From the NCBI RefSeq assembly GCF_900182545.1, contig NZ_FXTJ01000002.1, forward strand, positions 682,001 to 746,000: a stretch of DNA of 64,000 bases, written 5' to 3'. Of this stretch, positions 7,757-19,647 are shown piece by piece. Within the stretch, counting starts at the first letter, position 1, and each line of letters starts with the position of its first letter. The position numbers were made by a program, and so were the translations under genes. The notes beneath the pieces are model-generated. The model saw only the letters and a program-made list of their open reading frames with translations. It made no database searches and had not been told where the DNA came from. This stretch comes from Geodermatophilus aquaeductus (GTDB lineage: Bacteria > Actinomycetota > Actinomycetes > Mycobacteriales > Geodermatophilaceae).

Positions 7757-8632
7757 GTGAGCAGCACGGCCGGACTCGGGGACGCCCTCGTCGACTGGTA
7801 CGACACCGCCGCCCGCGACCTGCCCTGGCGCCGGCCCGGCGTGGACCCGTGGGCGGTGCTGGTCAGCGAGGTCATGCTGCAGCAGACGCCGGTGACCCGG
7901 GTCGAGCCGGTGTGGCAGGCGTGGGTGCAGCGCTGGCCCACCCCGGCCGCGCTGGCCGCGGCGTCGCCGGCCGAGGTGATCCGCGCCTGGGGCAAGCTCG
8001 GCTACCCGCGCCGGGCACTGCGGCTGCGCGAGACCGCCGTCGCGCTCACCGAGCGGCACGGCGGCGCCGTCCCGGCCGACGTGGCGGCCCTGGAGGCGCT
8101 CCCGGGCATCGGCACCTACACCGCCCGGGCGGTCGCCTGCTTCGGCCACGGGACGCCGCAGCCGGTCGTGGACACCAACGTGCGGCGGGTCGTCGCCCGG
8201 CTGGTGCACGGGCGCGCCGAGGCCGGGACCGCCCGCGCGTCCGACCTGACCGACGTCGCCGCGCTGGCGCCGGCCGACCGGGAGCGGGCGTGCCGCTTCT
8301 CGGTGGCGGCAATGGAGCTCGGGGCGCTCGTCTGCGTGGCGCGCACGCCGCGCTGCGCCGTCTGCCCGGTGCGGGACCGCTGCGCGTGGCGGCTGGCCGG
8401 GTCGCCGGCGCACGAGGGTCCGGCCCGCAGGGTGCAGCGCTTCGCGGGGACCGACCGTCAGGTGCGCGGGCGGCTGCTGGACGTCCTGCGGGCCGCTGAG
8501 GGCCCCGTGGCGGCGTCCCTGCTCGACGACGCGTGGGACGACGCCGCGCAGCGCTCGCGCTGCCTGGACTCGCTGCTGGCCGACGGCCTGGTCGAGCAGA
8601 CGGCCGACGGGCGGTTCGGGCTACCGGCCTGA
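7757..8632 (+). CDS. mutY: A/G-specific adenine glycosylase MutY
   Basis: 291 residues. Removes adenine mispaired with 8-oxoguanine. The catalytic Glu is in SEVMLQQT, the helix-hairpin-helix is LPGIGTYTARAV, the catalytic Asp is in PVVDTNVRRV, and the [4Fe-4S] cluster is bound by C-x6-C-x2-C-x5-C (CVARTPRCAVCPVRDRC). The C-terminal part is shorter than E. coli MutY (350 residues); the NUDIX-like 8-oxoG recognition domain is reduced to a short winged-helix-like tail, as in mycobacterial MutY. The GTG start lies 8 nt after a CACACT box. Confidence 0.95.
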   Translation: MSSTAGLGDALVDWYDTAARDLPWRRPGVDPWAVLVSEVMLQQTPVTRVEPVWQAWVQRWPTPAALAAASPAEVIRAWGKLGYPRRALRLRETAVALTERHGGAVPADVAALEALPGIGTYTARAVACFGHGTPQPVVDTNVRRVVARLVHGRAEAGTARASDLTDVAALAPADRERACRFSVAAMELGALVCVARTPRCAVCPVRDRCAWRLAGSPAHEGPARRVQRFAGTDRQVRGRLLDVLRAAEGPVAASLLDDAWDDAAQRSRCLDSLLADGLVEQTADGRFGLPA

Positions 8633-8842
8633 GCGCCGGCGCGGCGTGAGGTCGCGGAAGGTCAGCAGCCAGCCGCCCAGGGCAGCGACGCCGGCCAGGA
8701 CCAGCAGGACCGCCCGCAGGGGCGTCGGCAGCGCCGTGCCCTCGACGACGACCAGCGTGGCGCCGACCATCGCCGCGGCGATCAGCAGACCGCCGTAGAC
8801 CGGCGTCCGACGTGGATGGTCACCGCGCGCCACCCCGCTCAC
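8621..8842 (-). CDS. Small two-helix membrane protein
   Basis: 73 residues with two predicted membrane helices (VYGGLLIAAAMVGATLVVV and LRAVLLVLAGVAALGGWLLTF) and a basic C-terminus (RRRSGR). The GTG start directly follows a GGGGGGAG stretch. Its 3' end overlaps mutY by 12 bp. The clean alternation of loops and helices argues for a real gene, but no family is recognised and the entry depends on composition. Confidence 0.5.
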   Translation of the reverse strand: MSGVARGDHPRRTPVYGGLLIAAAMVGATLVVVEGTALPTPLRAVLLVLAGVAALGGWLLTFRDLTPRRRSGR

Positions 8843-8859
8843 CTCCCCCCCGGACGCGG

Positions 8860-8896
8860 CGAGGGCCGTCCCCCGCGGTGCGGGAGGCGGCCCTCG
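8860..8896 (-). terminator. Terminator of clpC
   Basis: CGAGGGCCG (8860-8868) pairs with CGGCCCTCG (8888-8896), with a second inner stem CCCGC/GCGGG. It sits 18 bp beyond the clpC stop. Confidence 0.75.
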
Positions 8897-8913
8897 TCGG
8901 TGGAGCTACCGGG

Positions 8914-11457
<2,544 letters not shown>

Positions 11458-11828
11458 CTGCTGCTTCTCCTCTGACCGGCTGGTCCGGCACTGTCCTCCC
11501 CGTTCCTGGGGAGGAGCACCCGACGTCCGTCGGCGCGCTGGGGCACCGGTCATTCCACTGTAGTCACGGACCACGCCGTCCCGTCGGCTGCGACCGACGG
11601 TGCGGTGGGTGGCTGTCCCGTCCAACCGATGGTGGACGAGAGGTGTTCCGATCCGGTTACGCCGACAGCGGACGGCGACGACGACACGGTCGGCCTACCG
11701 GCCTCCACCGCGGCCACGTGCCGGGTCGCCCTGCGTGGAGCCGAGACCCGTCGGCCCGCGGGAGGGGACGCTGCGCGCCCCCGCCACACGGGCCGACCGC
11801 CGACTGCGTCGGCGTGCGAGGGAACTGC
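11458..11828. other. clpC upstream region without a gene
   Basis: 371 bp between the clpC start and the lsr2 stop. No coding signal stands out on either strand; short open frames have no ribosome-binding site. It carries the clpC promoter region, including a SigR/SigH-like element. Confidence 0.6.
11624..11649 (-). promoter_or_regulatory. SigR/SigH-like promoter candidate for clpC
   Basis: On the minus strand GGAAC (11649-11645) is followed after exactly 18 bases by GTT (11626-11624), the pattern recognised by SigR/SigH-type disulfide- and heat-stress sigma factors (GGAAT-N18-GTT). clpC belongs to the SigR regulon in Streptomyces. The long 5' distance of about 165 nt to the start codon is a caution. 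Confidence 0.4.
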
Positions 11829-12185
11829 TCAGTGGGCGGCCTCGTAGGCGTCGACGACGCTGGCCGGGATCCGGCCGCGGTCGCTGACGTTGTGGCCGTT
11901 CTTGCGGGCCCAGTCGCGGATCGCGCCGGCCTGCTCGCGGTCCATGCGCCCGCCGCCACCGGTGGCGCGCGAACGGCCTCCGCCGGAGGCGCGGTTGCCG
12001 CCGCCGCGGCCGACCTTGCGGGCGGCCTGCACGTAACGGGAGAAGGCGTCGCGCAGTTCCTTCGCGTTCTTCTCGGACAGGTCGATCTCGTAGTTCGTCC
12101 CGTCGAGCGAGAAACTCACCGTCTCGTCGGCGGGGAGGTCCTCGTCGAGGTCGTCACTCAGGATCACCTGGACCTTGCGCGCCAT
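11829..12185 (-). CDS. lsr2: Nucleoid-associated protein Lsr2
   Basis: 118 residues from the ATG at 12183-12185 with GAGGAAAG upstream. The N-terminal dimerisation domain ([14 protein letters not shown] to about residue 60, with [17 protein letters not shown]) is followed by a Gly/Arg/Ser-rich linker and a C-terminal DNA-binding domain ([23 protein letters not shown]). That domain contains the RGR AT-hook-like motif which inserts into AT-rich minor grooves. Lsr2 is the H-NS analogue of actinobacteria and silences horizontally acquired DNA. Confidence 0.97.
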   Translation of the reverse strand: MARKVQVILSDDLDEDLPADETVSFSLDGTNYEIDLSEKNAKELRDAFSRYVQAARKVGRGGGNRASGGGRSRATGGGGRMDREQAGAIRDWARKNGHNVSDRGRIPASVVDAYEAAH

Positions 12186-12344
12186 TCTGCTTTCCTCACT
12201 CCCTCTCGGCCCCCGTGGCCGGACATTCAATGCCGCTCAGATGGGCGGCGCGCACATTCCACCACAGAATCGGCGCCCGCGGTCAATACGGGACGGCGGG
12301 TCGCCCATTTCGGGGAGGAAATCGCGACGGCGGTACGGGGTGTT

Positions 12345-13847
12345 TCAGAAAATGGGGCGCACCAAAGGGAACAGGATCGTCTCTCGGATGCCGAGTCCGG
12401 TCAGCGTCATCATGAGCCGGTCGATGCCCATGCCGACCCCACCGCTGGGCGGCATCCCGTACTCGAGCGCCTCGAGGAAGTCCTCGTCGAGGACCATCGC
12501 CTCGGGGTCGCCGGCCGCGGCCAGCAGCGCCTGCTGGGTGAACCGTTCGCGCTGCACCACCGGGTCGACCAGCTCGGAGTACCCGGTGCCCCGCTCGAGG
12601 CCGCCGATGTAGAGGTCCCACTTCTCCGCCAGCCCCGGCGTCGAGCGGTGGGCGCGGGTCAGCGGCGAGGTGTCGACCGGGTAGTCGACGACGAACGTCG
12701 GCGCCTGCAGGGAGTCCTGCACCAGCGCCTCGAACAGCTCCTCGACCACCTTGCCGGGCAGCCACGCGGGGTCCACGCCGACGTCGTGCCGCCCGGCCAG
12801 TTCCCGCAGCCGCTCGACCGGCGTCTCCGGGGTGACCTCCTCGCCGACGGCGTCGGAGACCAGCGTGTAGAGCGGCACCTGCGGCCACTCCCCCGACAGG
12901 TCGACCTCGGTGCCGTCGTGGTGGCGGGCGACGTGGTCGCCGAACAGCGCCGCGCAGGTCTCCTGGATCAGTTCCCGGGTGGTGCGCGCCACGCCCTGGT
13001 AGTCCGACCAGGCCTCGTAGAACTCGAGCATCGCGAACTCCGGCGAGTGCGAGCTGTCGGCGCCCTCGTTGCGGAAGTTGCGGTTGATCTCGAAGACCTT
13101 CTCCAGCCCGCCGACGATGCACCGCTTGAGGAACAGCTCGGGCGCGATCCGCAGGTACAGGTCGAGGTCGAAGGCGTTCATGTGCGTGCGGAACGGCCGG
13201 GCGGCGGCGCCGCCGTGCACGGTCTGCAGCATCGGGGTCTCGACCTCGAGGAAGCCGCGGCCGGTGAGCCCGGTGCGCAGCGCGGCCATCACCTGGGCGC
13301 GCTGGCGCACCGTGCGGCGGGCCTCGTCGCGGACGATGAGGTCGACGTAGCGGCGGCGGACGCGCAGTTCCTCGCTCATCGGCTTGTGCGCCACCGGCAG
13401 CGGCCGCAGCGCCTTGGCCGCCATCTGCCAGGAGTCGGCGAACACCGACAGCTCGCCGCGGCGCGAGGTGCCCACCTCGCCGGTGACGAGGACGTGGTCG
13501 CCGAGGTCGACGTCGGCCTTCCAGGCGGCCAGGGATTCCTCGCCCACCCGGTCGCGGGAGAGCATGACCTGCAGCTCGGCGTCGCCCTCGCGCAGCGTGG
13601 CGAAGCAGAGCTTGCCGGTGTTGCGGCTGAAGATCACCCGGCCGGTGACGCCGACGCGCTCGCCGGTCATGGTGTCGGGCTCGAGGTCCGGGTGCTTCGC
13701 GCGGACGTCGGCCAGGGAGGTCGTGCGCTCCAGCGAGACCGGATACGGGTCGACGCCGGTCTCGCGCAGGCGGTCGAGCTTGGCGCGGCGGACCCGGAGC
13801 TGTTCGGGGAGCTCGTCGTCCGGGGAGCCCGGGAATTCGTCGGTCAC
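12345..13847 (-). CDS. lysS: Lysyl-tRNA synthetase (class II)
   Basis: 500 residues from the GTG at 13845-13847, where similarity to the family begins; the frame is open far upstream, but that is base composition. An OB-fold anticodon-binding domain (about 55-170) precedes the class II core, with motif 2 ([23 protein letters not shown]) and motif 3 ([16 protein letters not shown] near the C-terminus). It charges tRNA-Lys. No MprF/LysX-type membrane domain is attached. A TAGGCT box 8 nt before the GTG suggests a leaderless transcript. Confidence 0.96.
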   Translation of the reverse strand: MTDEFPGSPDDELPEQLRVRRAKLDRLRETGVDPYPVSLERTTSLADVRAKHPDLEPDTMTGERVGVTGRVIFSRNTGKLCFATLREGDAELQVMLSRDRVGEESLAAWKADVDLGDHVLVTGEVGTSRRGELSVFADSWQMAAKALRPLPVAHKPMSEELRVRRRYVDLIVRDEARRTVRQRAQVMAALRTGLTGRGFLEVETPMLQTVHGGAAARPFRTHMNAFDLDLYLRIAPELFLKRCIVGGLEKVFEINRNFRNEGADSSHSPEFAMLEFYEAWSDYQGVARTTRELIQETCAALFGDHVARHHDGTEVDLSGEWPQVPLYTLVSDAVGEEVTPETPVERLRELAGRHDVGVDPAWLPGKVVEELFEALVQDSLQAPTFVVDYPVDTSPLTRAHRSTPGLAEKWDLYIGGLERGTGYSELVDPVVQRERFTQQALLAAAGDPEAMVLDEDFLEALEYGMPPSGGVGMGIDRLMMTLTGLGIRETILFPLVRPIF

Positions 13848-13974
13848 GGCGTCCGAGCCTACGGCCGTGCTCCGCGACACCCCCGGCGCGCTCCCCTCCC
13901 CCGCAGCCCGCCGGGCCGCTACCGTTCCGATACCGCGCCGGGCCGGGCGGCGCAGCGGGACCGCGGAGGTCTGC

Positions 13975-14769
13975 GTGGGCACGGTCGTCGGCTGGGTCGT
14001 CAGCGGGCTCGTCACGTGGACCGTGGCGGTGTGGCAGCGCACCGCGGAGGTCCACCGGCGGTTCTTCACCCCGGCCGACCGTTTCGGGGTCCGCGACCCG
14101 CAGCTCGAGCGGCTGACCGCGCTGCGGGGCGCCTGGGGCATCGCCATCCTCACCGTCGCCCAGCTGCAGTGGGCCGGCCTCGGCGGTCTGGGCGACCAGC
14201 TCGACCGCGTCGTCCTCTCCGTGCTGCGGTCCGCGGCGATCGGCGGCGTGGCCATGCTCGTGCCGATGGCGCTGATCCTGCTGCGCACGCCTTCGCAACT
14301 GCGCCGGCAGCAGGCGGCCAACCTCCGTGTGCCGCTGGGCCGTCTGGGCGGGTCGGTGGCCGGGATCGTGCTGGCCGCGGCGCTGGCCTGGCTGGTCCTC
14401 GACCGCGTCTCGCCGAACGGGATCGTCGCGTTCCTGGTGCTCGCGCTCGCCTGGACGGCGGTGGTGGCGGTCGGGGCGACGCTGTGGGTGGCCGGCCGGC
14501 TCGTCGTCGTCCACTGGTTCTGCGCGGTGGACGGGCACCCGGCGCTGCGCGGGCTCACCGAGCTCGCGGTCGCGGCCGTCGTCCTCGTCCTCGGGGTTGC
14601 CGGCCTGTCCGACCCGGAGAACGCGGCCCTGCCGCCGGTGGTGGCGGTGGCCTTCGCCGTCGTCGGGCCGCTGCTCAGCGGGGCACTGGCCACGGTGGAG
14701 CTGCGGCGGCTGCGCGCCCGCGGCATCGGCCTGGGCACGGTGCTGCCTGCGGTGCCCGCCCCCTCCTAG
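13975..14769 (+). CDS. Multi-pass membrane protein of unknown function
   Basis: 264 residues from the GTG at 13975-13977, preceded by GGAGG with 5-nt spacing. About six hydrophobic segments alternate with charged loops ([96 protein letters not shown]). It is transcribed away from lysS and its end overlaps coaX by 4 bp tail to tail. No motif allows a family name. Confidence 0.7.
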   Translation: MGTVVGWVVSGLVTWTVAVWQRTAEVHRRFFTPADRFGVRDPQLERLTALRGAWGIAILTVAQLQWAGLGGLGDQLDRVVLSVLRSAAIGGVAMLVPMALILLRTPSQLRRQQAANLRVPLGRLGGSVAGIVLAAALAWLVLDRVSPNGIVAFLVLALAWTAVVAVGATLWVAGRLVVVHWFCAVDGHPALRGLTELAVAAVVLVLGVAGLSDPENAALPPVVAVAFAVVGPLLSGALATVELRRLRARGIGLGTVLPAVPAPS

Positions 14770-15560
14770 CGGCGGCCGGGGGTCTGCTGCCGCTCGAAGG
14801 CCAGCCGCAGGCCGATCACCGTCAGGTCGGGCTCGCGCTCGCCGATCGTGCGGCAGCTGTCGGCCACCAGCGGCGCCAGTCCCCCGGTGGCGACGACGAC
14901 CGGCGGGTCGCCGAACTGGGCGACCAGCTCGCCGGCGATCCGGCCGACCAGCCCGTCGACGAGGCCGGCGAAGCCGAGCACCACGCCCGACTGCAGCGCG
15001 GCGACGGTGTTCTTGCCGATGGCCTGCGGCGGCACGGTGAGCTCCACCGACCGCAGCTGGGCCGCACGGGTGGCCAGCGCCTCCAGGCTGACCTCGAGCC
15101 CCGGCGCGAGCGCGCCGCCGAGGAACTGCCCGTCGGGGCCGACGGCGTCGACGTTGGTGGAGGTGCCGAAGTCGACGACGACGACCGGGCGGCCGCTGCC
15201 GTCGGGCGCGCGGCCGAACAGCTCGTGGGCGGCCAGCGCGGTGACAACGCGGTCGGCGCCGACCTCGCGCGGGTTGTCCACGTGCAGCGGGACGCCGGTG
15301 CGCACGCCGGGGCCGATGAGCACGACCGGCACCTCGAGGGAGTCCAGCAGCCGGCGCAGCGCGGGCAGCAGCGCCGGGACGGTGGAGCACGCGGCGACGC
15401 CGGTGACCTCGGTGTCGCGGAGCAGCCCGCGCCAGAGCATCCGCAGCTCGTCGGAGGTGGCCCGCGGGTGCGTCGTCACCCGCCAGCACCCGACCCGCCG
15501 GGCGCCGTCGAAGGTGGCCAGCACGGTCTGGCTGTTGCCGACGTCGACGGTGAGCAGCAC
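14766..15560 (-). CDS. coaX: Type III pantothenate kinase CoaX
   Basis: 264 residues, the usual length. The GTG at 15558-15560 lies 5 bp after the nadC stop. The ASKHA-fold motifs are clear: LTVDVGNSQTVLATFDG at the N-terminus (phosphate 1), GADRVVTALAA (pantothenate-binding region, about 100), VVDFGTSTNVDAV (phosphate 2) and GLVDGLVGRI. It phosphorylates pantothenate in the first step of CoA synthesis and needs a monovalent cation. It closes the pan-nad operon. Confidence 0.96.
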   Translation of the reverse strand: MLLTVDVGNSQTVLATFDGARRVGCWRVTTHPRATSDELRMLWRGLLRDTEVTGVAACSTVPALLPALRRLLDSLEVPVVLIGPGVRTGVPLHVDNPREVGADRVVTALAAHELFGRAPDGSGRPVVVVDFGTSTNVDAVGPDGQFLGGALAPGLEVSLEALATRAAQLRSVELTVPPQAIGKNTVAALQSGVVLGFAGLVDGLVGRIAGELVAQFGDPPVVVATGGLAPLVADSCRTIGEREPDLTVIGLRLAFERQQTPGRR

Positions 15561-15565
15561 GCCGG

Positions 15566-16486
15566 TCAGCTCCGCAGGTCGAGCGCGAGGTCGAGGATCG
15601 GCGAGGAGTGCGTGAGCGCGCCGACCGAGAGGAAGTCCACCCCGGTCGCGGCGACCTCGCGGGCGACGGCGAGGGTCAGGCCGCCGGTGGCCTCCAGCTC
15701 CGCGCGGCCGCCCACGAGCGCGACCACCTCGCGCAGCTGCGCCGGCGCCATGTTGTCCAGCAGCAGGAAGTCCGCGCCGGCCTCGACCGCCTCCAGCGCC
15801 TGGGCGGGGGTGTCGGCCTCGACCTGCACCGGCACCCTCGGCGCCCGCTCCCGCACGGCGGCCACGGCGGCCGCCACGGAGCCCGCGGCGGCGACGTGGT
15901 TGTCCTTCACCATCGCGACGTCGTAGAGGCCCATCCGCTTGTTCGACCCGCCGCCGCACCGCACCGCGTACTTCTCCAGCGGCCGCAGGCCCGGGGTGGT
16001 CTTGCGGGTGTCGAGGACGACGGCGCCGGTGCCCTCGACGGCGTCGACCCAGGCGCGGGTGGCGGTGGCGATGCCGCTGGCCCGGCTGGCGATGTTCAGC
16101 GCGCTGCGCTCGGCGGCCAGCAGCGCGCGCACCGGCCCGCGGACGGTGAGCAGCACGTCGCCGCGGCGCACCCGGTCGCCGTCGGCGGCGCCCGCGGTCA
16201 GCGTGGCGCCGGGGGCCAGGCGGGTGAACACGCGGGCGGCCACCGGCAGGCCGGCGACGACGCCGTCGGCCCGGGCGACGAGGTCGGCGGTGCCGAACTG
16301 CGCCGGCGGCACGGTGGCGGCGCTGGTGACGTCGTAGGAGACCGCGATGTCCGGCGCGCTGGGCAGCACCGCGCCGCCGGCGAGGTCCTCGGCCAGCGTG
16401 CGCTCGACGAGGTCCTCGACCCACGACTCCGACAGCCCCGTGCCCTCCAGCGAGCGCGGGTCGCGGTCCACGACGTCGCGGCTCAC
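15566..16486 (-). CDS. nadC: Quinolinate phosphoribosyltransferase NadC
   Basis: 306 residues. The GTG overlaps the nadB stop (GTGA at 16483-16486). The type II PRTase features include LNIASRASGIATATRAWV, DTRKTTPGLRPLEKYAVRCGGG, NKRMGLYDVAMVKDNH, EADTPAQALEAVEAGADFLLLDN and the C-terminal SVGALTHS. It converts quinolinate and PRPP to nicotinate mononucleotide. nadA is not in the window although nadB and nadC are adjacent. Confidence 0.96.
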   Translation of the reverse strand: MSRDVVDRDPRSLEGTGLSESWVEDLVERTLAEDLAGGAVLPSAPDIAVSYDVTSAATVPPAQFGTADLVARADGVVAGLPVAARVFTRLAPGATLTAGAADGDRVRRGDVLLTVRGPVRALLAAERSALNIASRASGIATATRAWVDAVEGTGAVVLDTRKTTPGLRPLEKYAVRCGGGSNKRMGLYDVAMVKDNHVAAAGSVAAAVAAVRERAPRVPVQVEADTPAQALEAVEAGADFLLLDNMAPAQLREVVALVGGRAELEATGGLTLAVAREVAATGVDFLSVGALTHSSPILDLALDLRS

Positions 16487-18165
16487 CACGGGGCGACCAC
16501 CGGCTCCCCGACCGGGCGCCGGATCAGGCGCAGGGCACCGTCGGCGTCGAGGCGGACGTCGAGGTGCACCCGCCAGTCGGCCTCGGTGTCGGGGTGGTCC
16601 TCGCGCCAGTGGCAGCCGCGCGTCTCCCGGCGGGCGGTGGCGGCGGCGGTGAGGGCGCTGGCGACGGTGAGCAGGTCGGTGGCCTCCCAGCTGTCCACGC
16701 CCGGCGTGGCGCCGGGGCCGGTGGCCAGCCCGGCGGCGAGCGCGCCCAGCTGCGCGGTGGCCTCGGCCAGGCCCGCGCCCGAGCGGAGCGCGGCCACCCG
16801 GCCGGACATGGTCTCGGTGACCGCGCGCCGGCCGGCCGGGTCGAGCAGCCCCGACGTGCCGGCGACGGCCGCGCGGGCGGGCATCGCCGGCGGCAGGGAA
16901 CGGGCCAGCTCCGCGCCGATGCGGGCGGCGAACACCAGGCCCTCGAGCAGCGAGTTCGACGCCAGCCGGTTGGCGCCGTGCACGCCGGTGCAGGCCACCT
17001 CGCCGCAGGCGTACAGGCCGGGGACGGTGGTGCGCCCGGCCAGGTCGGTGACCAGCCCGCCGGAGGCGTAGTGCGCGGCGGGGGTGACCGGCACGAGGTC
17101 GGTGGACGGGTCGACGCCGGCCACCCGGCAGCTGGCGACGATCGTCGGGAAGCGCTGCTCGATGCCGGGCACCGAGCGGGCGTCGAGCCAGACGTGGTCG
17201 ACGCCGTCGCGCAGCTGCACGCGGGTGATCGCCTTGGCGACGACGTCGCGCGGCGCGAGCTCGGCCAGCGGGTGGACGCCCACCATGAACCGCTCGCCGG
17301 CGCCGTCGCGGAGCACCGCGCCCTCGCCGCGCAGCGCCTCGCTGACCAGCGGCTGCTGCCCGCGGGCGCCGGGGCCGAGGTACAGCGACGTCGGGTGGAA
17401 CTGGACGAACTCGAGGTCGGTGGCGACCGCGCCGGCGCGCAGGCCGAGGGCGACGCCGTCGCCGGTGGACACCGACGGGTTCGTCGTCGCGGCGTAGACC
17501 TGCCCCATCCCGCCGGTGGCGAGCACGACGGCGCGGGCGCGCACCGCGCCGACGCCGTCCTCGGTGCCCTCGCCCAGGACGTGCAGGGTGACGCCGGCGG
17601 CGCGGCCGGCGTCGTCGGTGAGCAGGTCGAGCACCATGGCGTGCTCGACGAGCGTGATGCCGGGGTCGCTGCGGACGGCGGCGTGCAGGGCGCGCTGCAC
17701 CTCCGAGCCGGTGGCGTCGCCGCCAGCGTGCACGATCCGGTCGGCGGAGTGCCCGCCCTCGCGGGTGAGCAGCAGCCTGCCCGAGGGGTCGCGGTCGAAG
17801 GCGGCGCCCCAGTCGATGAGCTGGTGCAGCCGGGCCGGGCCCTCGGTCACCAGCGCGGAGACGGCGTCGGGCTCGCACAACCCGACGCCGGCGACCTCGG
17901 TGTCGCGCGCGTGCGCCTCCGGGGTGTCGGCGGGGTCGAGGACCGCGGCGATGCCGCCCTGCGCCCAGCGGGTCGAGCCGTCGTCGACCCGGACCTTCGT
18001 GACGACGGCGACCGACAGGCCCGCCGCCCGCGCGTGCAGCGCGACGCACAGGCCCGCCACGCCGGAGCCGACGACGCAGACGTCGGCCGACAGCTCCCAC
18101 CCGGGCGCCGGGGCGGCGAGGCGGGTGGGCAGGCCCGTGACCGACGGCGCCGCCAGCGAGGTCAC
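16483..18165 (-). CDS. nadB: L-aspartate oxidase NadB
   Basis: 560 residues. FAD-binding GSGVAGLCVALHA at about 33-45, the STRWAQGGIAAVL motif, HSADRIVHAGGDATGSEV, the catalytic-region HPTSLYL, and ACGEVACTGVHGANRLASNSLLEGLVFA identify the fumarate-reductase-like flavoenzyme. It oxidises L-aspartate to iminoaspartate. The GTG start (18163-18165) overlaps the stop of a small chimeric frame created by a 215-bp tandem duplication. Before the duplication it would have overlapped the panD stop directly. The 150 bp upstream of the start are unchanged by the duplication, so initiation is probably preserved. Confidence 0.95.
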   Translation of the reverse strand: MTSLAAPSVTGLPTRLAAPAPGWELSADVCVVGSGVAGLCVALHARAAGLSVAVVTKVRVDDGSTRWAQGGIAAVLDPADTPEAHARDTEVAGVGLCEPDAVSALVTEGPARLHQLIDWGAAFDRDPSGRLLLTREGGHSADRIVHAGGDATGSEVQRALHAAVRSDPGITLVEHAMVLDLLTDDAGRAAGVTLHVLGEGTEDGVGAVRARAVVLATGGMGQVYAATTNPSVSTGDGVALGLRAGAVATDLEFVQFHPTSLYLGPGARGQQPLVSEALRGEGAVLRDGAGERFMVGVHPLAELAPRDVVAKAITRVQLRDGVDHVWLDARSVPGIEQRFPTIVASCRVAGVDPSTDLVPVTPAAHYASGGLVTDLAGRTTVPGLYACGEVACTGVHGANRLASNSLLEGLVFAARIGAELARSLPPAMPARAAVAGTSGLLDPAGRRAVTETMSGRVAALRSGAGLAEATAQLGALAAGLATGPGATPGVDSWEATDLLTVASALTAAATARRETRGCHWREDHPDTEADWRVHLDVRLDADGALRLIRRPVGEPVVAPW

Positions 18166-18529
18166 CGGACCGGGACGCCGAGGTCGCTGCGCTGCTGGTC
18201 GTCCGCCCCGGGCACCGGCGCCGAGGGGTCCCCGCCCAGCTCGACGACGCGGTTGCCGCCGTCGACGTGCACGACCTTCGGGATGTAGCTCTTGGCCTCG
18301 GTCTCGTCCATCAGCCCGGGCGCCGGGGCGGCGAGGCGGGTGGGCAGGCCCGTGACCGACGGCGCCGCCAGCGAGGTCACCGGACCGGGACGCCGAGGTC
18401 GCTGCGCTGCTGGTCGTCCGCCCCGGGCACCGGCGCCGAGGGGTCCCCGCCCAGCTCGACGACGCGGTTGCCGCCGTCGACGTGCACGACCTTCGGGATG
18501 TAGCTCTTGGCCTCGGTCTCGTCCATCAG
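18100..18529. repeat. Perfect 215-bp tandem duplication at the panD/nadB junction
   Basis: Bases 18100-18314 and 18315-18529 are identical over all 215 positions and directly abut. The unit holds the last 150 bp of panD and the first 66 bp of nadB, which share one base pair overlap region at the GTGA junction. 215 is not a multiple of three, but both genes remain intact because the duplicate falls between them. Complete identity means a recent event or an assembly artefact. Confidence 0.95.
18162..18380 (-). CDS. Chimeric NadB-PanD frame made by the duplication
   Basis: A 72-residue open frame starts with the duplicated nadB GTG (18378-18380, overlapping the panD stop as GTGA). It encodes the first 22 residues of NadB, then switches at the repeat joint to the last 50 residues of PanD ([15 protein letters not shown] onward) and stops at 18162-18164, overlapping the true nadB start. 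It keeps translational coupling through the duplication. The product lacks the FAD-binding and cleavage-site regions and is probably non-functional. Confidence 0.5.
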   Translation of the reverse strand: MTSLAAPSVTGLPTRLAAPAPGLMDETEAKSYIPKVVHVDGGNRVVELGGDPSAPVPGADDQQRSDLGVPVR

Positions 18530-18802
18530 GCCGTAGCTGATGAGGATGACCAGGTCGCCGGGGTGCACCAGGTGGGCGGCCGCGCCGTTGATGCCGATGA
18601 CGCCGGTGCCGCGCTCGCCGGGGATGACGTAGGTCTCCAGCCGGGCGCCGTTGGTCACGTCCACGATCGCCACCTGCTCGCCCGGGATGAGGTCCGCGGC
18701 GTCGAGCAGGTCCTCGTCGATCGTCACCGAGCCGACGTAGTGCAGGTCGGCCTGCGTCACCGTCGCCCGGTGGATCTTGGACTTCAGCATCGTGCGCATC
18801 AT
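18377..18802 (-). CDS. panD: Aspartate 1-decarboxylase PanD proenzyme
   Basis: 141 residues. The pyruvoyl-forming self-cleavage site is Gly24-Ser25 (HYVGSVTID), at the same numbering as E. coli. Other family motifs are [28 protein letters not shown] ([11 protein letters not shown]), [17 protein letters not shown] and [10 protein letters not shown]. It makes beta-alanine for pantothenate. The ATG overlaps the panC stop by 4 bp. A Mycobacterium-like acidic/Gln C-terminal tail is present. The last 150 bp are duplicated just downstream. Confidence 0.97.
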   Translation of the reverse strand: MMRTMLKSKIHRATVTQADLHYVGSVTIDEDLLDAADLIPGEQVAIVDVTNGARLETYVIPGERGTGVIGINGAAAHLVHPGDLVILISYGLMDETEAKSYIPKVVHVDGGNRVVELGGDPSAPVPGADDQQRSDLGVPVR

Positions 18803-19647
18803 CGGGGTTCTCCCAGGGTGACGGGGACGTTGTCGAGGAGTCGGGTGCTGCCGGCGCGGGCGGCCAGCAGGAGTCGGGCGGGGCCGGCCGCCGGCGCGGG
18901 GCCCAGGTCGGGGTCGGTGAGCTCGAGGTAGTCGGGCACCAGGTCGGGCGCGGTGGCGAGCACGGCGCGCGCGGCGGCGAGGACGGCGTCGGCGCCCTGC
19001 GGGCCGGCATCCGCCCCGGCACGCAGCGCCCGGTACAACGTCGCGGCGCGGGCCCGCTCTTCCGGCGCCAGGTAGCGGTTGCGGCTCGACAGCGCCATGC
19101 CGTCGTCCTCGCGGACGGTGGGGACGCCGACGACCTCCACCGGCAGCGCCAGCTCGCGGACCATCGCCCGGACCAGCGTGAGCTGCTGGTAGTCCTTCTC
19201 GCCGAAGAACGCGAGGTCGGGCCGGGCCAGACCGAACAGCTTCGCGACGACGGTCAGCACGCCGGCGAAGTGGCCGGGCCGCACCGCGCCCTCGAGGACG
19301 CTGCCGAGCGGACCGGGGTCGACGGTGACGCCGAGCGCACCGGGCGGGTAGACCTCGTCGACCGGCGGGTGGAGGACGACGTCGGCGCCCTCCTCGGTGA
19401 GCGCGGCGAGGTCGGCGTCCCAGGTGCGCGGGTAGCGGTCGAGGTCCTCGCCGGGACCGAACTGCGTCGGGTTGACGAAGACCGACACGACGACGCTGCC
19501 GGCGCGCTCGCGGGCGGCGCGGACCAGCGTGCGGTGCCCCTCGTGCAGGGCGCCCATGGTGGGGACCAGGGCGACCGGTCCGGGCAGCTCCGCGACCAGC
19601 TTGCGCAGGTCCGCGGCGGTCTCGGCGACGGCGGGCCGGGCGGTCAC
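18799..19647 (-). CDS. panC: Pantothenate synthetase PanC
   Basis: 282 residues. Condenses pantoate and beta-alanine using ATP. HIGH-type motif in [18 protein letters not shown], then [49 protein letters not shown] and the KMSKS-like [13 protein letters not shown]. It overlaps the DUF2520 gene upstream and panD downstream by 4 bp each. Confidence 0.97.
   Translation of the reverse strand: MTARPAVAETAADLRKLVAELPGPVALVPTMGALHEGHRTLVRAARERAGSVVVSVFVNPTQFGPGEDLDRYPRTWDADLAALTEEGADVVLHPPVDEVYPPGALGVTVDPGPLGSVLEGAVRPGHFAGVLTVVAKLFGLARPDLAFFGEKDYQQLTLVRAMVRELALPVEVVGVPTVREDDGMALSSRNRYLAPEERARAATLYRALRAGADAGPQGADAVLAAARAVLATAPDLVPDYLELTDPDLGPAPAAGPARLLLAARAGSTRLLDNVPVTLGEPR

Noticed and set aside
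11643..15926. Open frame of more than 1400 codons on the plus strand
   Set aside because: It runs antisense through lsr2, lysS, coaX and part of nadC and has no ribosome-binding site or recognisable domain.
18162..19022. Single gene spanning the duplicated region and panD/panC in another frame
   Set aside because: Only its last 72 codons, from the duplicated nadB start, have a coherent origin. The rest is a shadow of panC and panD.
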